A stretch of DNA of 10,104 nt from Zoogloeaceae bacterium (GTDB lineage: Bacteria > Pseudomonadota > Gammaproteobacteria > Burkholderiales > Rhodocyclaceae). Each line of letters opens with the position of its first letter. The first letter of the stretch is position 1. The position numbers and the translations under genes were made by a program. The DNA lies in contig JAITNI010000005.1 of the NCBI GenBank assembly GCA_031290535.1, positions 1 to 10,104 of the forward strand. Reading direction: 5' to 3'. Positions 1 to 6,147 of the stretch are shown piece by piece. The notes beneath the pieces were generated by a model. It was not told the origin of the DNA. It ran no database searches and worked only from the letters and a program-made list of their open reading frames with translations.

Positions 1-2214
1 CAGAAAAGTTTTGTGCGCGAACTGGGCGAGACGGAGCGGGAAGCCTCCCTGATGCTCGAAGGCATTACCTGCGCCGCCTGCGTCTGGTTGAACGAGCGGC
101 ACATCGGCCAGTTGCCGGGGGTGACGGGCATCAGCGTCAATTACGCCACCCGCCGCGCCCGTGTGCGCTGGGATACGCAACGCCTCAAACTTTCCGAAAT
201 TCTCGCCGCCATCGCCGCCATTGGCTATCGCGCCCATCCCTACGACGCGACGCGGCACGAGGAACTGGCGAAAAAGGAACGCCGCGACGCCCTCTGGCGG
301 GTCTGGGTGGCGGGCTTCGGCATGATGCAGGTGATGATGTACGCCATCCCCGTCTATCTGGCGGGCGAAGGCGACATGTCGATGGACATCGAGACCCTGA
401 TCCGCTGGGCCAGCCTGCTGTTGACCCTGCCGGTCGTGCTGTATTCGTCCGCGCCCTTTTTCCGGGGCGCCTGGCGCGACCTCAAATGGCGTCGGGTCGG
501 CATGGATGTGCCGGTGGCGCTGGGGGTGGGCGTATCTTTCGCCGCCAGCGTCTGGGCCACGCTGACCCGCAGCGGTGAAGTGTATTTTGATTCCGTCGCC
601 ATGTTCGTTTTTTTCCTGCTGGGCGGTCGCTATCTGGAAATGACGGCGCGTCAAAAAGCGGTCAGCGTGACGGAAGCGCTGACCAAACTGTTGCCCGCCT
701 TCTGCCAGCGCCTGCCGCGCTTTCCCGCCAGCCGGGAGCCGGAACAGGTGATGGTGGCCGATCTCGCCGTGGGCGAGGCCGTGCTGGTGCGTCCCGGCGA
801 GGCCATTCCGGCAGATGGTCGGGTGCTGGAAGGCAAGAGCAACGCCAATGAATCCCTCCTGACCGGCGAGAGCCGTCCCTGCCCGAAGCAGGCGGGCGAC
901 ACGGTGACGGGCGGCGCGCTGAATATGGAAAGCCCGCTCATCGTAGAAGTCCGGCAGGTGGGCGAGCAAAGTCGTCTGGCGGCCATCCTCCGCCTCATGG
1001 AGCGGGCGGCGGCGGAAAAACCGCATGTGGTCGAAATGGCGGACAGGGTGGCGCAATGGTTTGTCGCCGTCCTGCTCGTGGTGGCGGCGGCGGTGGCGCT
1101 CGGCTGGTGGTGGGTGGATGCCGCCCGCGCCCTGTGGATTACGGTTTCGGTGCTGGTGGTCACCTGTCCCTGTGCGCTGGCGCTGGCCACCCCCATCTCG
1201 CTCACCGTGGCCGCCGGGGCGCTGGCCAGGGACGGATTGCTGGCAACAAGAGGGCACGCCGTCGAAACCCTGGCGCGCGCCAACTGTTTTGTGTTTGACA
1301 AAACCGGCACGTTGACCCGTGGCGAAATGCAGCTTCTGGAGGTTTTTACACCCGACGCGCTTCTGGACGCCGCTGTTGCGCTGCGCCACGCGGCGGCGCT
1401 TGAACAGGCGTCGGAACATCCGCTGGCGCGCGCCCTGCGGCAGGCGGCGGGCGAGGCGGCGCTGCCTGCCGTCGAGGCCATTGAGGCGCTGGCCGGACAG
1501 GGGCTGGAAGGACGCATCGACGGCCAGCGCTGGCGCATTGGCCGCCCGGATTACGCGGCGGCGCTGACGCAAAATCCCCCGCAGGACGATGCCTGTCCGG
1601 CGGACTGGCGGGTTTCCGGGGATACCGTGGTGGCGCTGGGCAACGAACAGGGCATAGTCGCCTTCTTTCGCTGCGGCGACGAAGTCCGCACAGAAGCCGC
1701 CGCGTTGATCCACGACCTGCGTATAAACAACTGCCGGGTGCTCCTGATGTCGGGCGACGCCGAACCTGTGGCGCGGCGGGTGGCAAAACAACTGGGCATT
1801 GACGAAGTCCGCGCCGCCATGTCGCCGCAGGACAAGCATCAGGCGGTGGTGGCCCTGCAAGCCGAAGGGCGGGTGGTGGCGATGGTGGGCGATGGCGTCA
1901 ACGACGCGCCCGTGCTGGCGCAGGCGCAAGTCTCCATCGCGATGGGGGCGGGGGCGCAACTGGCGCGCGCGCAGGCGGATTTCATCCTGCTCTCGGACAA
2001 TCTGGAACACTTGCGGCGCGGCGTGCGGCGCAGCCGTTTTGCCCTCCGCATCATTCGCCAGAATCTTGCCTGGGCTTTTGTCTATAATGTGCTGGCGCTG
2101 CCTTTGGCGGCGCTCGGCTATGTCAAGCCCTGGGCAGCGGGCATTGGCATGTCGGCCAGTTCGCTGCTGGTGGTGTTGAACGCGCTGCGTATCCAGAAGG
2201 ATGCGCCCGACTGA
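1..2214 (+). CDS. ccoI: Copper-exporting P1B-type ATPase CcoI/FixI (5' end outside window)
   Basis: Inner-membrane P1B-type ATPase that exports Cu+ for assembly of the heme-copper centre of cbb3 oxidase. Residues are numbered from the in-frame GTG at 13. The heavy-metal-associated domain shows GITCAAC (C20, C23). TGES of the actuator domain is at 284-287, the intramembrane metal site CPC at 385-387, the phosphorylation loop DKTGTLT at 429-435 (D429), the SEHPL nucleotide-binding motif with HP at 469-470, and GDGVNDAP at 626-633. Hydrophobic segments lie near 95-117, 129-150, 165-183 and 190-208, around CPC, and near the C-terminus, as expected for eight helices. The frame stays open to base 1 and the codons before 13 read QKSF, which fits the family. 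CcoI proteins usually have about 80-90 more N-terminal residues including a cysteine cluster, so I treat the gene as 5'-partial rather than starting at 13. The stop at 2214 is 22 bases before ccoS. No catalytic residue is missing in the visible part. Confidence 0.96.
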   Translation, partial: QKSFVRELGETEREASLMLEGITCAACVWLNERHIGQLPGVTGISVNYATRRARVRWDTQRLKLSEILAAIAAIGYRAHPYDATRHEELAKKERRDALWRVWVAGFGMMQVMMYAIPVYLAGEGDMSMDIETLIRWASLLLTLPVVLYSSAPFFRGAWRDLKWRRVGMDVPVALGVGVSFAASVWATLTRSGEVYFDSVAMFVFFLLGGRYLEMTARQKAVSVTEALTKLLPAFCQRLPRFPASREPEQVMVADLAVGEAVLVRPGEAIPADGRVLEGKSNANESLLTGESRPCPKQAGDTVTGGALNMESPLIVEVRQVGEQSRLAAILRLMERAAAEKPHVVEMADRVAQWFVAVLLVVAAAVALGWWWVDAARALWITVSVLVVTCPCALALATPISLTVAAGALARDGLLATRGHAVETLARANCFVFDKTGTLTRGEMQLLEVFTPDALLDAAVALRHAAALEQASEHPLARALRQAAGEAALPAVEAIEALAGQGLEGRIDGQRWRIGRPDYAAALTQNPPQDDACPADWRVSGDTVVALGNEQGIVAFFRCGDEVRTEAAALIHDLRINNCRVLLMSGDAEPVARRVAKQLGIDEVRAAMSPQDKHQAVVALQAEGRVVAMVGDGVNDAPVLAQAQVSIAMGAGAQLARAQADFILLSDNLEHLRRGVRRSRFALRIIRQNLAWAFVYNVLALPLAALGYVKPWAAGIGMSASSLLVVLNALRIQKDAPD

Positions 2215-2236
2215 ACGTCACAAAGGTCAAAACCCT

Positions 2237-2455
2237 ATGGAAGTGCTGTATCTCCTGATTCCCTTCTCGGTGCTCCTCGTCTTCGCCATTGCCGTGATTT
2301 TCTGGCGTTCGGTGTGCGGCGGCCAGTTCGACGATCTGGAAGGCCCCGGTTTCCGGCTCCTGATGGACGATGACTTGCCCAAAGAAAAAACGCTTCCGCC
2401 TGCGGCTGCGCCAGACACTTTGCCCCCAGACCCGGAAAAACTACCGCCCGTTTGA
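2237..2455 (+). CDS. ccoS: cbb3 oxidase maturation protein CcoS/FixS
   Basis: Small single-span membrane protein (72 residues) needed to obtain active cbb3 oxidase with its heme and copper cofactors. One hydrophobic helix (about 4-23) is followed by the family signature GQFDDLEGP at 29-37, then a short acidic stretch. I chose the ATG at 2237 because the helix then begins at once, as in other CcoS proteins. An upstream ATG at 2201 would overlap the end of ccoI and add unrelated residues. A weak AAAGG lies at 2222-2226, ten bases before the start. The C-terminal tail (about 49-72) is rich in proline and charged residues and makes the protein somewhat longer than many CcoS. The gene sits directly behind ccoI, as is usual. 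Its TGA stop is embedded in an FNR box. Confidence 0.93.
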   Translation: MEVLYLLIPFSVLLVFAIAVIFWRSVCGGQFDDLEGPGFRLLMDDDLPKEKTLPPAAAPDTLPPDPEKLPPV

Positions 2456-2465
2456 TTTGCATCAA
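2452..2465 (+). promoter_or_regulatory. FNR/ANR box 1
   Basis: TTGAT-TTGC-ATCAA is a perfect match to the FNR/ANR/CRP-fold consensus TTGAT-N4-ATCAA. It overlaps the last codons and stop of ccoS. It lies more than 180 bases upstream of the ccoN promoter, with a terminator in between, so it probably serves a separate transcript starting near 2499. Confidence 0.85.
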
Positions 2466-2486
2466 AGCCAGAAGCCCGCTTCAGAA

Positions 2487-2492
2487 CATAAT
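2487..2492 (+). promoter_or_regulatory. -10 element of FNR promoter 1
   Basis: CATAAT matches five of six bases of TATAAT. There are 21 bases between it and the right half of FNR box 1, so the box would be centred near -41 relative to a start near 2499. This is the class II geometry for FNR activation. No good -35 hexamer is needed or seen. Confidence 0.6.
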
Positions 2493-2498
2493 CCCCCT

Positions 2499-2587
2499 CA
2501 CTTTACTGCGAGGTAAATGTGACCTCTCACGAGGTCAGACTGTTTCTCTGTTGGGGTTGGGGTGCGTTGCGACGCACCCTTTTTTTT
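2499..2587 (+). ncRNA. Candidate FNR-activated small RNA (about 88 nt)
   Basis: The predicted start near 2499 (from FNR box 1 and CATAAT) and the intrinsic terminator ending at 2587 define a compact transcript. It contains a perfect 7-bp hairpin, TGACCTC/GAGGTCA (2520-2526 with 2531-2537) with a TCAC loop, then an unpaired pyrimidine- and G-rich stretch with two TTGGGG repeats (2551-2562), then the terminator hairpin. An alternative pairing of GAGGT (2510-2514) with ACCTC (2522-2526) is also possible. No convincing ORF or ribosome binding site is present. FNR-controlled sRNAs are known in other bacteria (FnrS, AniS, PhrS), but I see no basis for assigning this one to those families. The alternative is that the terminator only ends ccoIS transcription and box 1 is incidental. 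Confidence 0.55.
2560..2587 (+). terminator. Rho-independent terminator between ccoS and ccoN
   Basis: A perfect 8-bp stem, GGGTGCGT (2560-2567) with ACGCACCC (2572-2579), has a TGCG tetraloop and is followed by eight T (2580-2587). It would end ccoIS read-through and the candidate small RNA, and it insulates ccoNOQP from upstream transcription. Confidence 0.93.
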
Positions 2588-2644
2588 CGTCTGTCAAGCC
2601 CTGTCCCCTTTGGTCGGCCATATTTTTGTGCTTCAACCATTCAA

Positions 2645-2658
2645 TTGATCTACATCAA
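2645..2658 (+). promoter_or_regulatory. FNR/ANR box 2 (ccoNOQP promoter)
   Basis: TTGAT-CTAC-ATCAA is a perfect FNR/ANR consensus box just downstream of the terminator and 101 bases before the ccoN ATG. It is expected to activate ccoNOQP under low oxygen, which is the usual control of cbb3 operons in beta- and gammaproteobacteria. Confidence 0.92.
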
Positions 2659-2680
2659 ATAGCGGCTTGCCCGCCTAAAA

Positions 2681-2686
2681 TAGCAT
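2681..2686 (+). promoter_or_regulatory. -10 element of the ccoN promoter
   Basis: TAGCAT fits TANNNT and lies exactly 22 bases after the right half of FNR box 2, placing the box at -41.5 relative to a start near 2693. TAAAAT at 2676-2681 is a closer match to the hexamer but would bring the box about 5 bases too near for a class II site. Confidence 0.55.
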
Positions 2687-2696
2687 CCTGCACCAT

Positions 2697-2729
2697 GTGC
2701 CATCTCATGTTTTTGGCGTGATGGCGCAC
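2697..2729 (+). other. Hairpin at the 5' end of the ccoN leader
   Basis: GTGCCATC (2697-2704) pairs with GATGGCGCAC (2720-2729) as an 8-bp stem with a two-base bulge (2724-2725) and a 15-base loop. It begins about four bases after the predicted transcription start, so it may protect the 5' end of the mRNA. It leaves the ccoN ribosome binding site free. Confidence 0.4.
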
Positions 2730-2746
2730 CAAGTCTTTTTATCAAC

Positions 2747-2754
2747 GAGAGGTG
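2747..2754 (+). promoter_or_regulatory. ccoN ribosome binding site
   Basis: GAGAGGTG, with its GAGAGG core ending seven bases before the ATG at 2760, fixes that ATG as the ccoN start rather than the in-frame GTG at 2697. The GAGAGGT core is complementary to ACCTCTC in the hairpin of the candidate small RNA (2522-2528). Confidence 0.75.
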
Positions 2755-2759
2755 GGTCC

Positions 2760-4223
2760 ATGTCGGAAACGCAAACCACATATAACTACAAGGTCGTGCG
2801 GCAGTTTGCCGTGATGACCGTCATCTGGGGCATTGTTGGCATGCTGGTCGGTGTCATCATTGCCGCCCAGCTGGTCTGGCCGGAGCTTGTCAGCGCCAAT
2901 GTGCCTGAATTCCTTGCTCCTTTTCTATCTTATGGTCGTCTGCGCCCACTGCATACCAATGCGGTGATCTTCGCGTTCGGCGGTTGCGCGCTGTTTGCAA
3001 CCTCTTACTATTGTGTGCAACGTACCTGTCACACGCGCCTGTTCAGCGACGGGCTGGCGGCCTTTACCTTCTGGTTCTGGCAAATCGTCATCCTGCTGGC
3101 GGCGCTCTCCCTGCCGATGGGCATTACCACCGGCAAGGAATACGCCGAGCTGGAATGGCCAATCGACATCCTGATTACCGTGGTCTGGGTGGTCTATGCC
3201 GTGGTGTTCTTCGGCACGATCGCCAAGCGCAAGGTTCAGCATATTTATGTCGCCAACTGGTTCTTTGGCGCCATGATTATCGCTGTCGCCCTGCTGCACC
3301 TGGTCAATAGCGCGGAAATCCCCGTGCTGGCCGCGCCGTGGTGGTCGCCGAGATCGTACTCCCTCTACGCGGGCGTACAGGACGCCATGATCCAGTGGTG
3401 GTATGGTCACAATGCCGTGGGCTTCTTCCTGACGGCGGGCTTTCTGGGCATGATGTATTACTTTGTGCCGAAACAGGCGGGGCGCCCGATCTACTCCTAC
3501 CGGCTGTCCGTAGTGCACTTCTGGGCGCTGATCTTCACCTACATGTGGGCTGGCCCGCACCATCTGCACTACACCGCCCTGCCAGACTGGACGCAATCCA
3601 TCGGCATGCTGTTCTCCCTGATTCTGCTGGCGCCTTCCTGGGGCGGCATGATTAACGGCATCATGACCCTGTCTGGCGCCTGGCACAAGCTGCGTGATGA
3701 CCCCATCCTGAAGTTCCTGGTGACGTCGCTCTCCTTCTACGGCATGTCGACCTTTGAAGGCCCGATGATGTCCATCAAATCGGTGAATGCGCTCTCCCAC
3801 TACACCGACTGGACGATTGGTCACGTGCACTCTGGCGCGTTGGGCTGGGTGGCGATGGTGTCCATCGGTTCGCTCTACTACCTGCTGCCGCGTCTCTTTG
3901 GCCGCAAGGAAATGTACAGCGTCAAGCTCATCACGGCGCACTTCTGGATTGCCACTATCGGCGTGGTGCTTTACATCGCCGCCCTGTGGATTGCCGGGGT
4001 GATGCAAGGACTGATGTGGCGCTCGATCAATCCTGACGGCACTCTGGCGTACAGCTTTGTGGAATCGGTGAAGTATTCCTATCCCTTCTGGCAAATCCGT
4101 GTCGTAGGCGGTCTCCTGTTCCTCGTGGGGATGCTCATCATGGCCTACAACATGTTCAAAACCATCGGGGCGGGCGAGTCTGAAGACGCGCCGGTTCTGG
4201 CGCCTGCCGCGCATCACGCCTAA
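2760..4223 (+). CDS. ccoN: cbb3-type cytochrome c oxidase subunit I, CcoN
   Basis: Catalytic subunit that reduces O2 to water and pumps protons in the inner membrane; it carries low-spin heme b, high-spin heme b3 and CuB. The 487-residue, very hydrophobic protein keeps the expected ligands. H65 (LHTN) and H357 suit low-spin heme b, H355 (GHVHSG) suits heme b3, and H217 (WYGH) with H267 and H268 (GPHHLH) suit CuB. Y261 in the FTYMW segment corresponds to the Tyr that is cross-linked to a CuB histidine in C-family oxidases. Length is normal for the family (about 475-490). The start at 2760 is supported by GAGAGGTG and by the usual length of the N-terminal tail. It is the first gene of ccoNOQP, driven by FNR box 2, and ends 12 bases before ccoO. 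Nothing suggests loss of function. Confidence 0.98.
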   Translation: MSETQTTYNYKVVRQFAVMTVIWGIVGMLVGVIIAAQLVWPELVSANVPEFLAPFLSYGRLRPLHTNAVIFAFGGCALFATSYYCVQRTCHTRLFSDGLAAFTFWFWQIVILLAALSLPMGITTGKEYAELEWPIDILITVVWVVYAVVFFGTIAKRKVQHIYVANWFFGAMIIAVALLHLVNSAEIPVLAAPWWSPRSYSLYAGVQDAMIQWWYGHNAVGFFLTAGFLGMMYYFVPKQAGRPIYSYRLSVVHFWALIFTYMWAGPHHLHYTALPDWTQSIGMLFSLILLAPSWGGMINGIMTLSGAWHKLRDDPILKFLVTSLSFYGMSTFEGPMMSIKSVNALSHYTDWTIGHVHSGALGWVAMVSIGSLYYLLPRLFGRKEMYSVKLITAHFWIATIGVVLYIAALWIAGVMQGLMWRSINPDGTLAYSFVESVKYSYPFWQIRVVGGLLFLVGMLIMAYNMFKTIGAGESEDAPVLAPAAHHA

Positions 4224-4235
4224 GGAGAAGACTTC

Positions 4236-4862
4236 ATGAGTCAGGAAAAAATTGAAAAGAATGTTGCGCTGCTGATTGTGTTCACCCTGCTGGCGGTGAT
4301 CTGGGGCGGACTGGTGGAAATCGTTCCCCTGTTCTTCCAGACCTCCACGACCACAGCGGTGGAAGGGCTGAAACCCTATGACGCCGTGCAACTGGCGGGT
4401 CGGGAAGTGTATATCCGCGAAGGCTGCTACAACTGCCACTCGCAGATGATTCGTCCCTTCCGGGCGGAAACCGAGCGCTATGGCCACTACTCTGTCGCGG
4501 GTGAGTTTGTTTACGATCACCCGTTCCAGTGGGGTTCCAAGCGTACCGGCCCTGATCTGCAACGCGTGGGCAATCGTTATTCCGATGAATGGCATCGCGC
4601 GCACCTCAGAAATCCGCGTAGCGTGGTGCAGGATTCCAACATGCCGAGCTATTTCTGGCTGGAAAAAACGCTGGCCTCCGACACCGTCGGTCATGACATC
4701 GTGGAAAAGATAAGCGCCCTGAGAGCCATTGGCGTTCCTTACGAGGAGTCCGACATCACGGGGGCACGAGATGCGCTGAAAGACAAGACAGAAGCGGATG
4801 TTCTGATTGCCTATCTGCAAGGTCTCGGTCAAAGCAGCCCGACGCTGTCGAACTTCCAGTAA
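4236..4862 (+). CDS. ccoO: cbb3-type cytochrome c oxidase subunit II, CcoO (monoheme cytochrome c)
   Basis: Membrane-anchored monoheme cytochrome c that passes electrons from CcoP to the CcoN heme centres. The 208-residue protein has one N-terminal helix (about 10-33), which holds the cytochrome domain in the periplasm. The heme c site is CYNCH (C64, C67, H68), and the likely axial methionine is M136 in SNMPSYFWL, typical of CcoO. The conserved segment around [13 protein letters not shown] is intact. AGGAG at 4223-4227, overlapping the end of the ccoN stop, is a strong ribosome binding site eight bases before the ATG. The length matches the family (about 200-240). Confidence 0.98.
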   Translation: MSQEKIEKNVALLIVFTLLAVIWGGLVEIVPLFFQTSTTTAVEGLKPYDAVQLAGREVYIREGCYNCHSQMIRPFRAETERYGHYSVAGEFVYDHPFQWGSKRTGPDLQRVGNRYSDEWHRAHLRNPRSVVQDSNMPSYFWLEKTLASDTVGHDIVEKISALRAIGVPYEESDITGARDALKDKTEADVLIAYLQGLGQSSPTLSNFQ

Positions 4863-4874
4863 AGGCCATCCATC

Positions 4875-5069
4875 ATGGATTTCAACGATTTCCGTGCCGT
4901 TCTGACGCCGCTCGTAGGGATTATTCTCTTCCTGTGCGTGGTGAAATGGGCGTATGGCAGAAAAAGCAAGCAAGTCTATGACGAAGCGGCCAACCTGCCC
5001 TTTACGGAAGATGATGATTCGGAGTCGGGCGAGACGCCCGCTCCTGTCGATCAAAGGAAAATGTTATGA
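4875..5069 (+). CDS. ccoQ: cbb3-type cytochrome c oxidase subunit CcoQ/FixQ
   Basis: Small accessory subunit (64 residues) with one membrane helix (about 8-27) and a cytoplasmic tail. In other organisms CcoQ/FixQ stabilises the association of CcoP with CcoNO or protects the complex. After the helix come the basic WAYGRKSK segment and EAANLPF (38-44), then an acidic stretch, all typical of the family. AAAGG at 4861-4865 precedes the ATG by nine bases. The TGA stop overlaps the ccoP ATG as ATGA (5066-5069), so translation of ccoP is probably coupled to ccoQ. Confidence 0.93.
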   Translation: MDFNDFRAVLTPLVGIILFLCVVKWAYGRKSKQVYDEAANLPFTEDDDSESGETPAPVDQRKML

Positions 5070-5998
5070 GCGATTTCACTAGCGATATCTGGAACTTCTA
5101 CGTGATCGGGATTGTGGTCGCAGGCATCATCACCTGCATCATCCTGCTGTGGTCACACGGTTCCGCAACCTTCACTCCTGGCCAAGTGACCGGGCACAAA
5201 TGGGATGAAACCCTGGAGGAATACAACAACCCCCTGCCGAAATGGTGGAGCGGGCTGTTCGTTCTGACGGTGGTGTTCGCCATTGTGTATCTGGCACTGT
5301 TCCCTGGCCTGGGTGCTTTTGGCGGCTTTCTGGGGTGGACTTCTGCCGAAGGCCCGAATAGTCAATGGGCGCAAGAGACCTCAAAGGCAGAAGACGCACT
5401 GAAAGACACGCTGGATGCTTATCTGGCGCAGGATCTCCCAACGCTCGCCAGCAACTCGGCGGCAATGGCAACGGGCAAGCGCCTCTTTCAGTCCTACTGC
5501 ATCCAGTGCCATGCTTCGGATGGTAAGGGACAGCCCGGCTTTCCCAACCTGACCGACGATAACTGGCAGTTTGGCGGCGAACCCGCGACGATCGAGGAAA
5601 CCATCGCCAATGGTCGTCAAGGGGTGATGACGCCTCACGCAGACCTGTTGGACGCAGAGAGCATCAAGGACATCGCCAACTACGTCCTGTCCCTCTCCCA
5701 CAATCCGGCAGCGGACGCGAACCGCATCATCCGGGGTCAGCAAGCCTTTGCCGCCAGTGACTGTACGAACTGTCACGGCTCCGACGCCAAGGGCAGCGCG
5801 GGGGTCGACGCGGCGGTCGCGCGGGCTTATGGCGCGCCGAACCTGACCAGCGGCATCTGGCTGTACAGCAGCGCCGAAAGCACCATCATCGAAGGCATCA
5901 CCAACGGGCGGCAAAACAGAATGCCCGCCTGGGAAGGCTTCCTTGGCAAAGGCAAGGTGCATTTGCTGGCGGCCTATGTGTATAGCCTGAGCCACTAA
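5066..5998 (+). CDS. ccoP: cbb3-type cytochrome c oxidase subunit III, CcoP (diheme cytochrome c)
   Basis: Diheme membrane cytochrome c that receives electrons from periplasmic donors or the bc1 complex and passes them to CcoO. The 310-residue protein has two N-terminal helices (about 11-30 and 61-80) joined by the conserved HKWDETLEEYNNPLPKWW segment (44-61). Two periplasmic cytochrome c domains follow. The first has CIQCH (C145, C148, H149) with M188 as likely axial ligand; the second has CTNCH (C233, C236, H237) with M286 in NRMPAW. AAGGAA at 5054-5059 is the ribosome binding site. It is the last gene of ccoNOQP, and a strong terminator starts 15 bases after the stop. All heme-binding motifs are intact and the length is normal. 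Confidence 0.98.
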   Translation: MSDFTSDIWNFYVIGIVVAGIITCIILLWSHGSATFTPGQVTGHKWDETLEEYNNPLPKWWSGLFVLTVVFAIVYLALFPGLGAFGGFLGWTSAEGPNSQWAQETSKAEDALKDTLDAYLAQDLPTLASNSAAMATGKRLFQSYCIQCHASDGKGQPGFPNLTDDNWQFGGEPATIEETIANGRQGVMTPHADLLDAESIKDIANYVLSLSHNPAADANRIIRGQQAFAASDCTNCHGSDAKGSAGVDAAVARAYGAPNLTSGIWLYSSAESTIIEGITNGRQNRMPAWEGFLGKGKVHLLAAYVYSLSH

Positions 5999-6012
5999 GG
6001 CGTACTCATACG

Positions 6013-6040
6013 ACGGGGTGGGCAACCACCCCGTTTTTTT
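6013..6040 (+). terminator. Rho-independent terminator of ccoNOQP
   Basis: A perfect 9-bp stem, ACGGGGTGG (6013-6021) with CCACCCCGT (6026-6034), is closed by a GCAA tetraloop (GNRA type). The T run is 6034-6040. It ends the structural-gene operon and separates it from ccoG. Confidence 0.95.
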
Positions 6041-6050
6041 GCGCTTTTTC

Positions 6051-6079
6051 TTGCCGGATCGGCAGCGGCGGGGTATCGT
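6051..6079 (+). promoter_or_regulatory. Possible sigma-70 promoter for ccoGH
   Basis: TTGCCG (6051-6056) and TATCGT (6074-6079) are separated by exactly 17 bases; each matches four of six consensus bases. The start would fall near 6086. A promoter is needed here because a strong terminator lies just upstream, but the hexamers are weak. No FNR box is visible, which would make ccoGH expression less oxygen-dependent than ccoNOQP. Confidence 0.35.
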
Positions 6080-6084
6080 TTCAA

Positions 6085-6117
6085 AATCGCATGGCGGGAG
6101 CCTCTCCCCGTGCGATT
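6085..6117 (+). other. Inverted repeat in the ccoG leader
   Basis: AATCGCATGG (6085-6094) pairs with CCGTGCGATT (6108-6117), with one T-G wobble, and the stem continues past a bulged C through GGG/TCC (6096-6098 with 6105-6107). No T run follows on the + strand, so it is not a terminator for ccoP. It lies almost at the predicted start of the ccoG transcript and could be a 5' stabilising or regulatory hairpin. On the - strand it is followed by four T only. Confidence 0.5.
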
Positions 6118-6147
6118 CTAAAACGAGGCACAACGAGGACATTCACC

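Noticed and set aside
13..15. GTG at 13 as the true ccoI start
   Set aside because: The frame is open to base 1 and CcoI proteins have an additional N-terminal cysteine-rich region; the gene is cut by the window edge.
651..1538. 295-codon open frame on the - strand inside ccoI
   Set aside because: The translation is low-complexity Ser/Ala/Arg-rich, lies wholly opposite the conserved P-type ATPase motifs, and has no independent signal.
2452..2721. 89-codon + strand frame in the ccoS-ccoN gap
   Set aside because: It runs through the FNR box, the promoter and a strong terminator, has no ribosome binding site, and encodes no recognisable protein; the gap is better read as regulatory DNA and a small RNA.
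2697..2759. Upstream GTG start giving CcoN 21 extra residues
   Set aside because: It is four bases from the predicted transcription start and has no ribosome binding site, whereas the ATG at 2760 has GAGAGGTG at good spacing and gives the normal CcoN length.
2925..5054. 709-codon open frame on the - strand across ccoN, ccoO and ccoQ
   Set aside because: It is antisense to three unmistakable oxidase genes. The product is an unpatterned mix rich in H, R, Q and G with no domain, and it reflects the codon bias of the + strand genes in G+C-rich DNA.
5381..6142. 253-codon open frame on the - strand over ccoP and the ccoG leader
   Set aside because: It runs through the ccoNOQP terminator and opposite both CcoP heme domains, and has no recognisable domain.
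6091..6147. Upstream ATG start for CcoG
   Set aside because: It lies within a strong inverted repeat and lacks a suitably spaced ribosome binding site; ATG 6148 has GAGGA eight bases upstream and a normal N-terminus.
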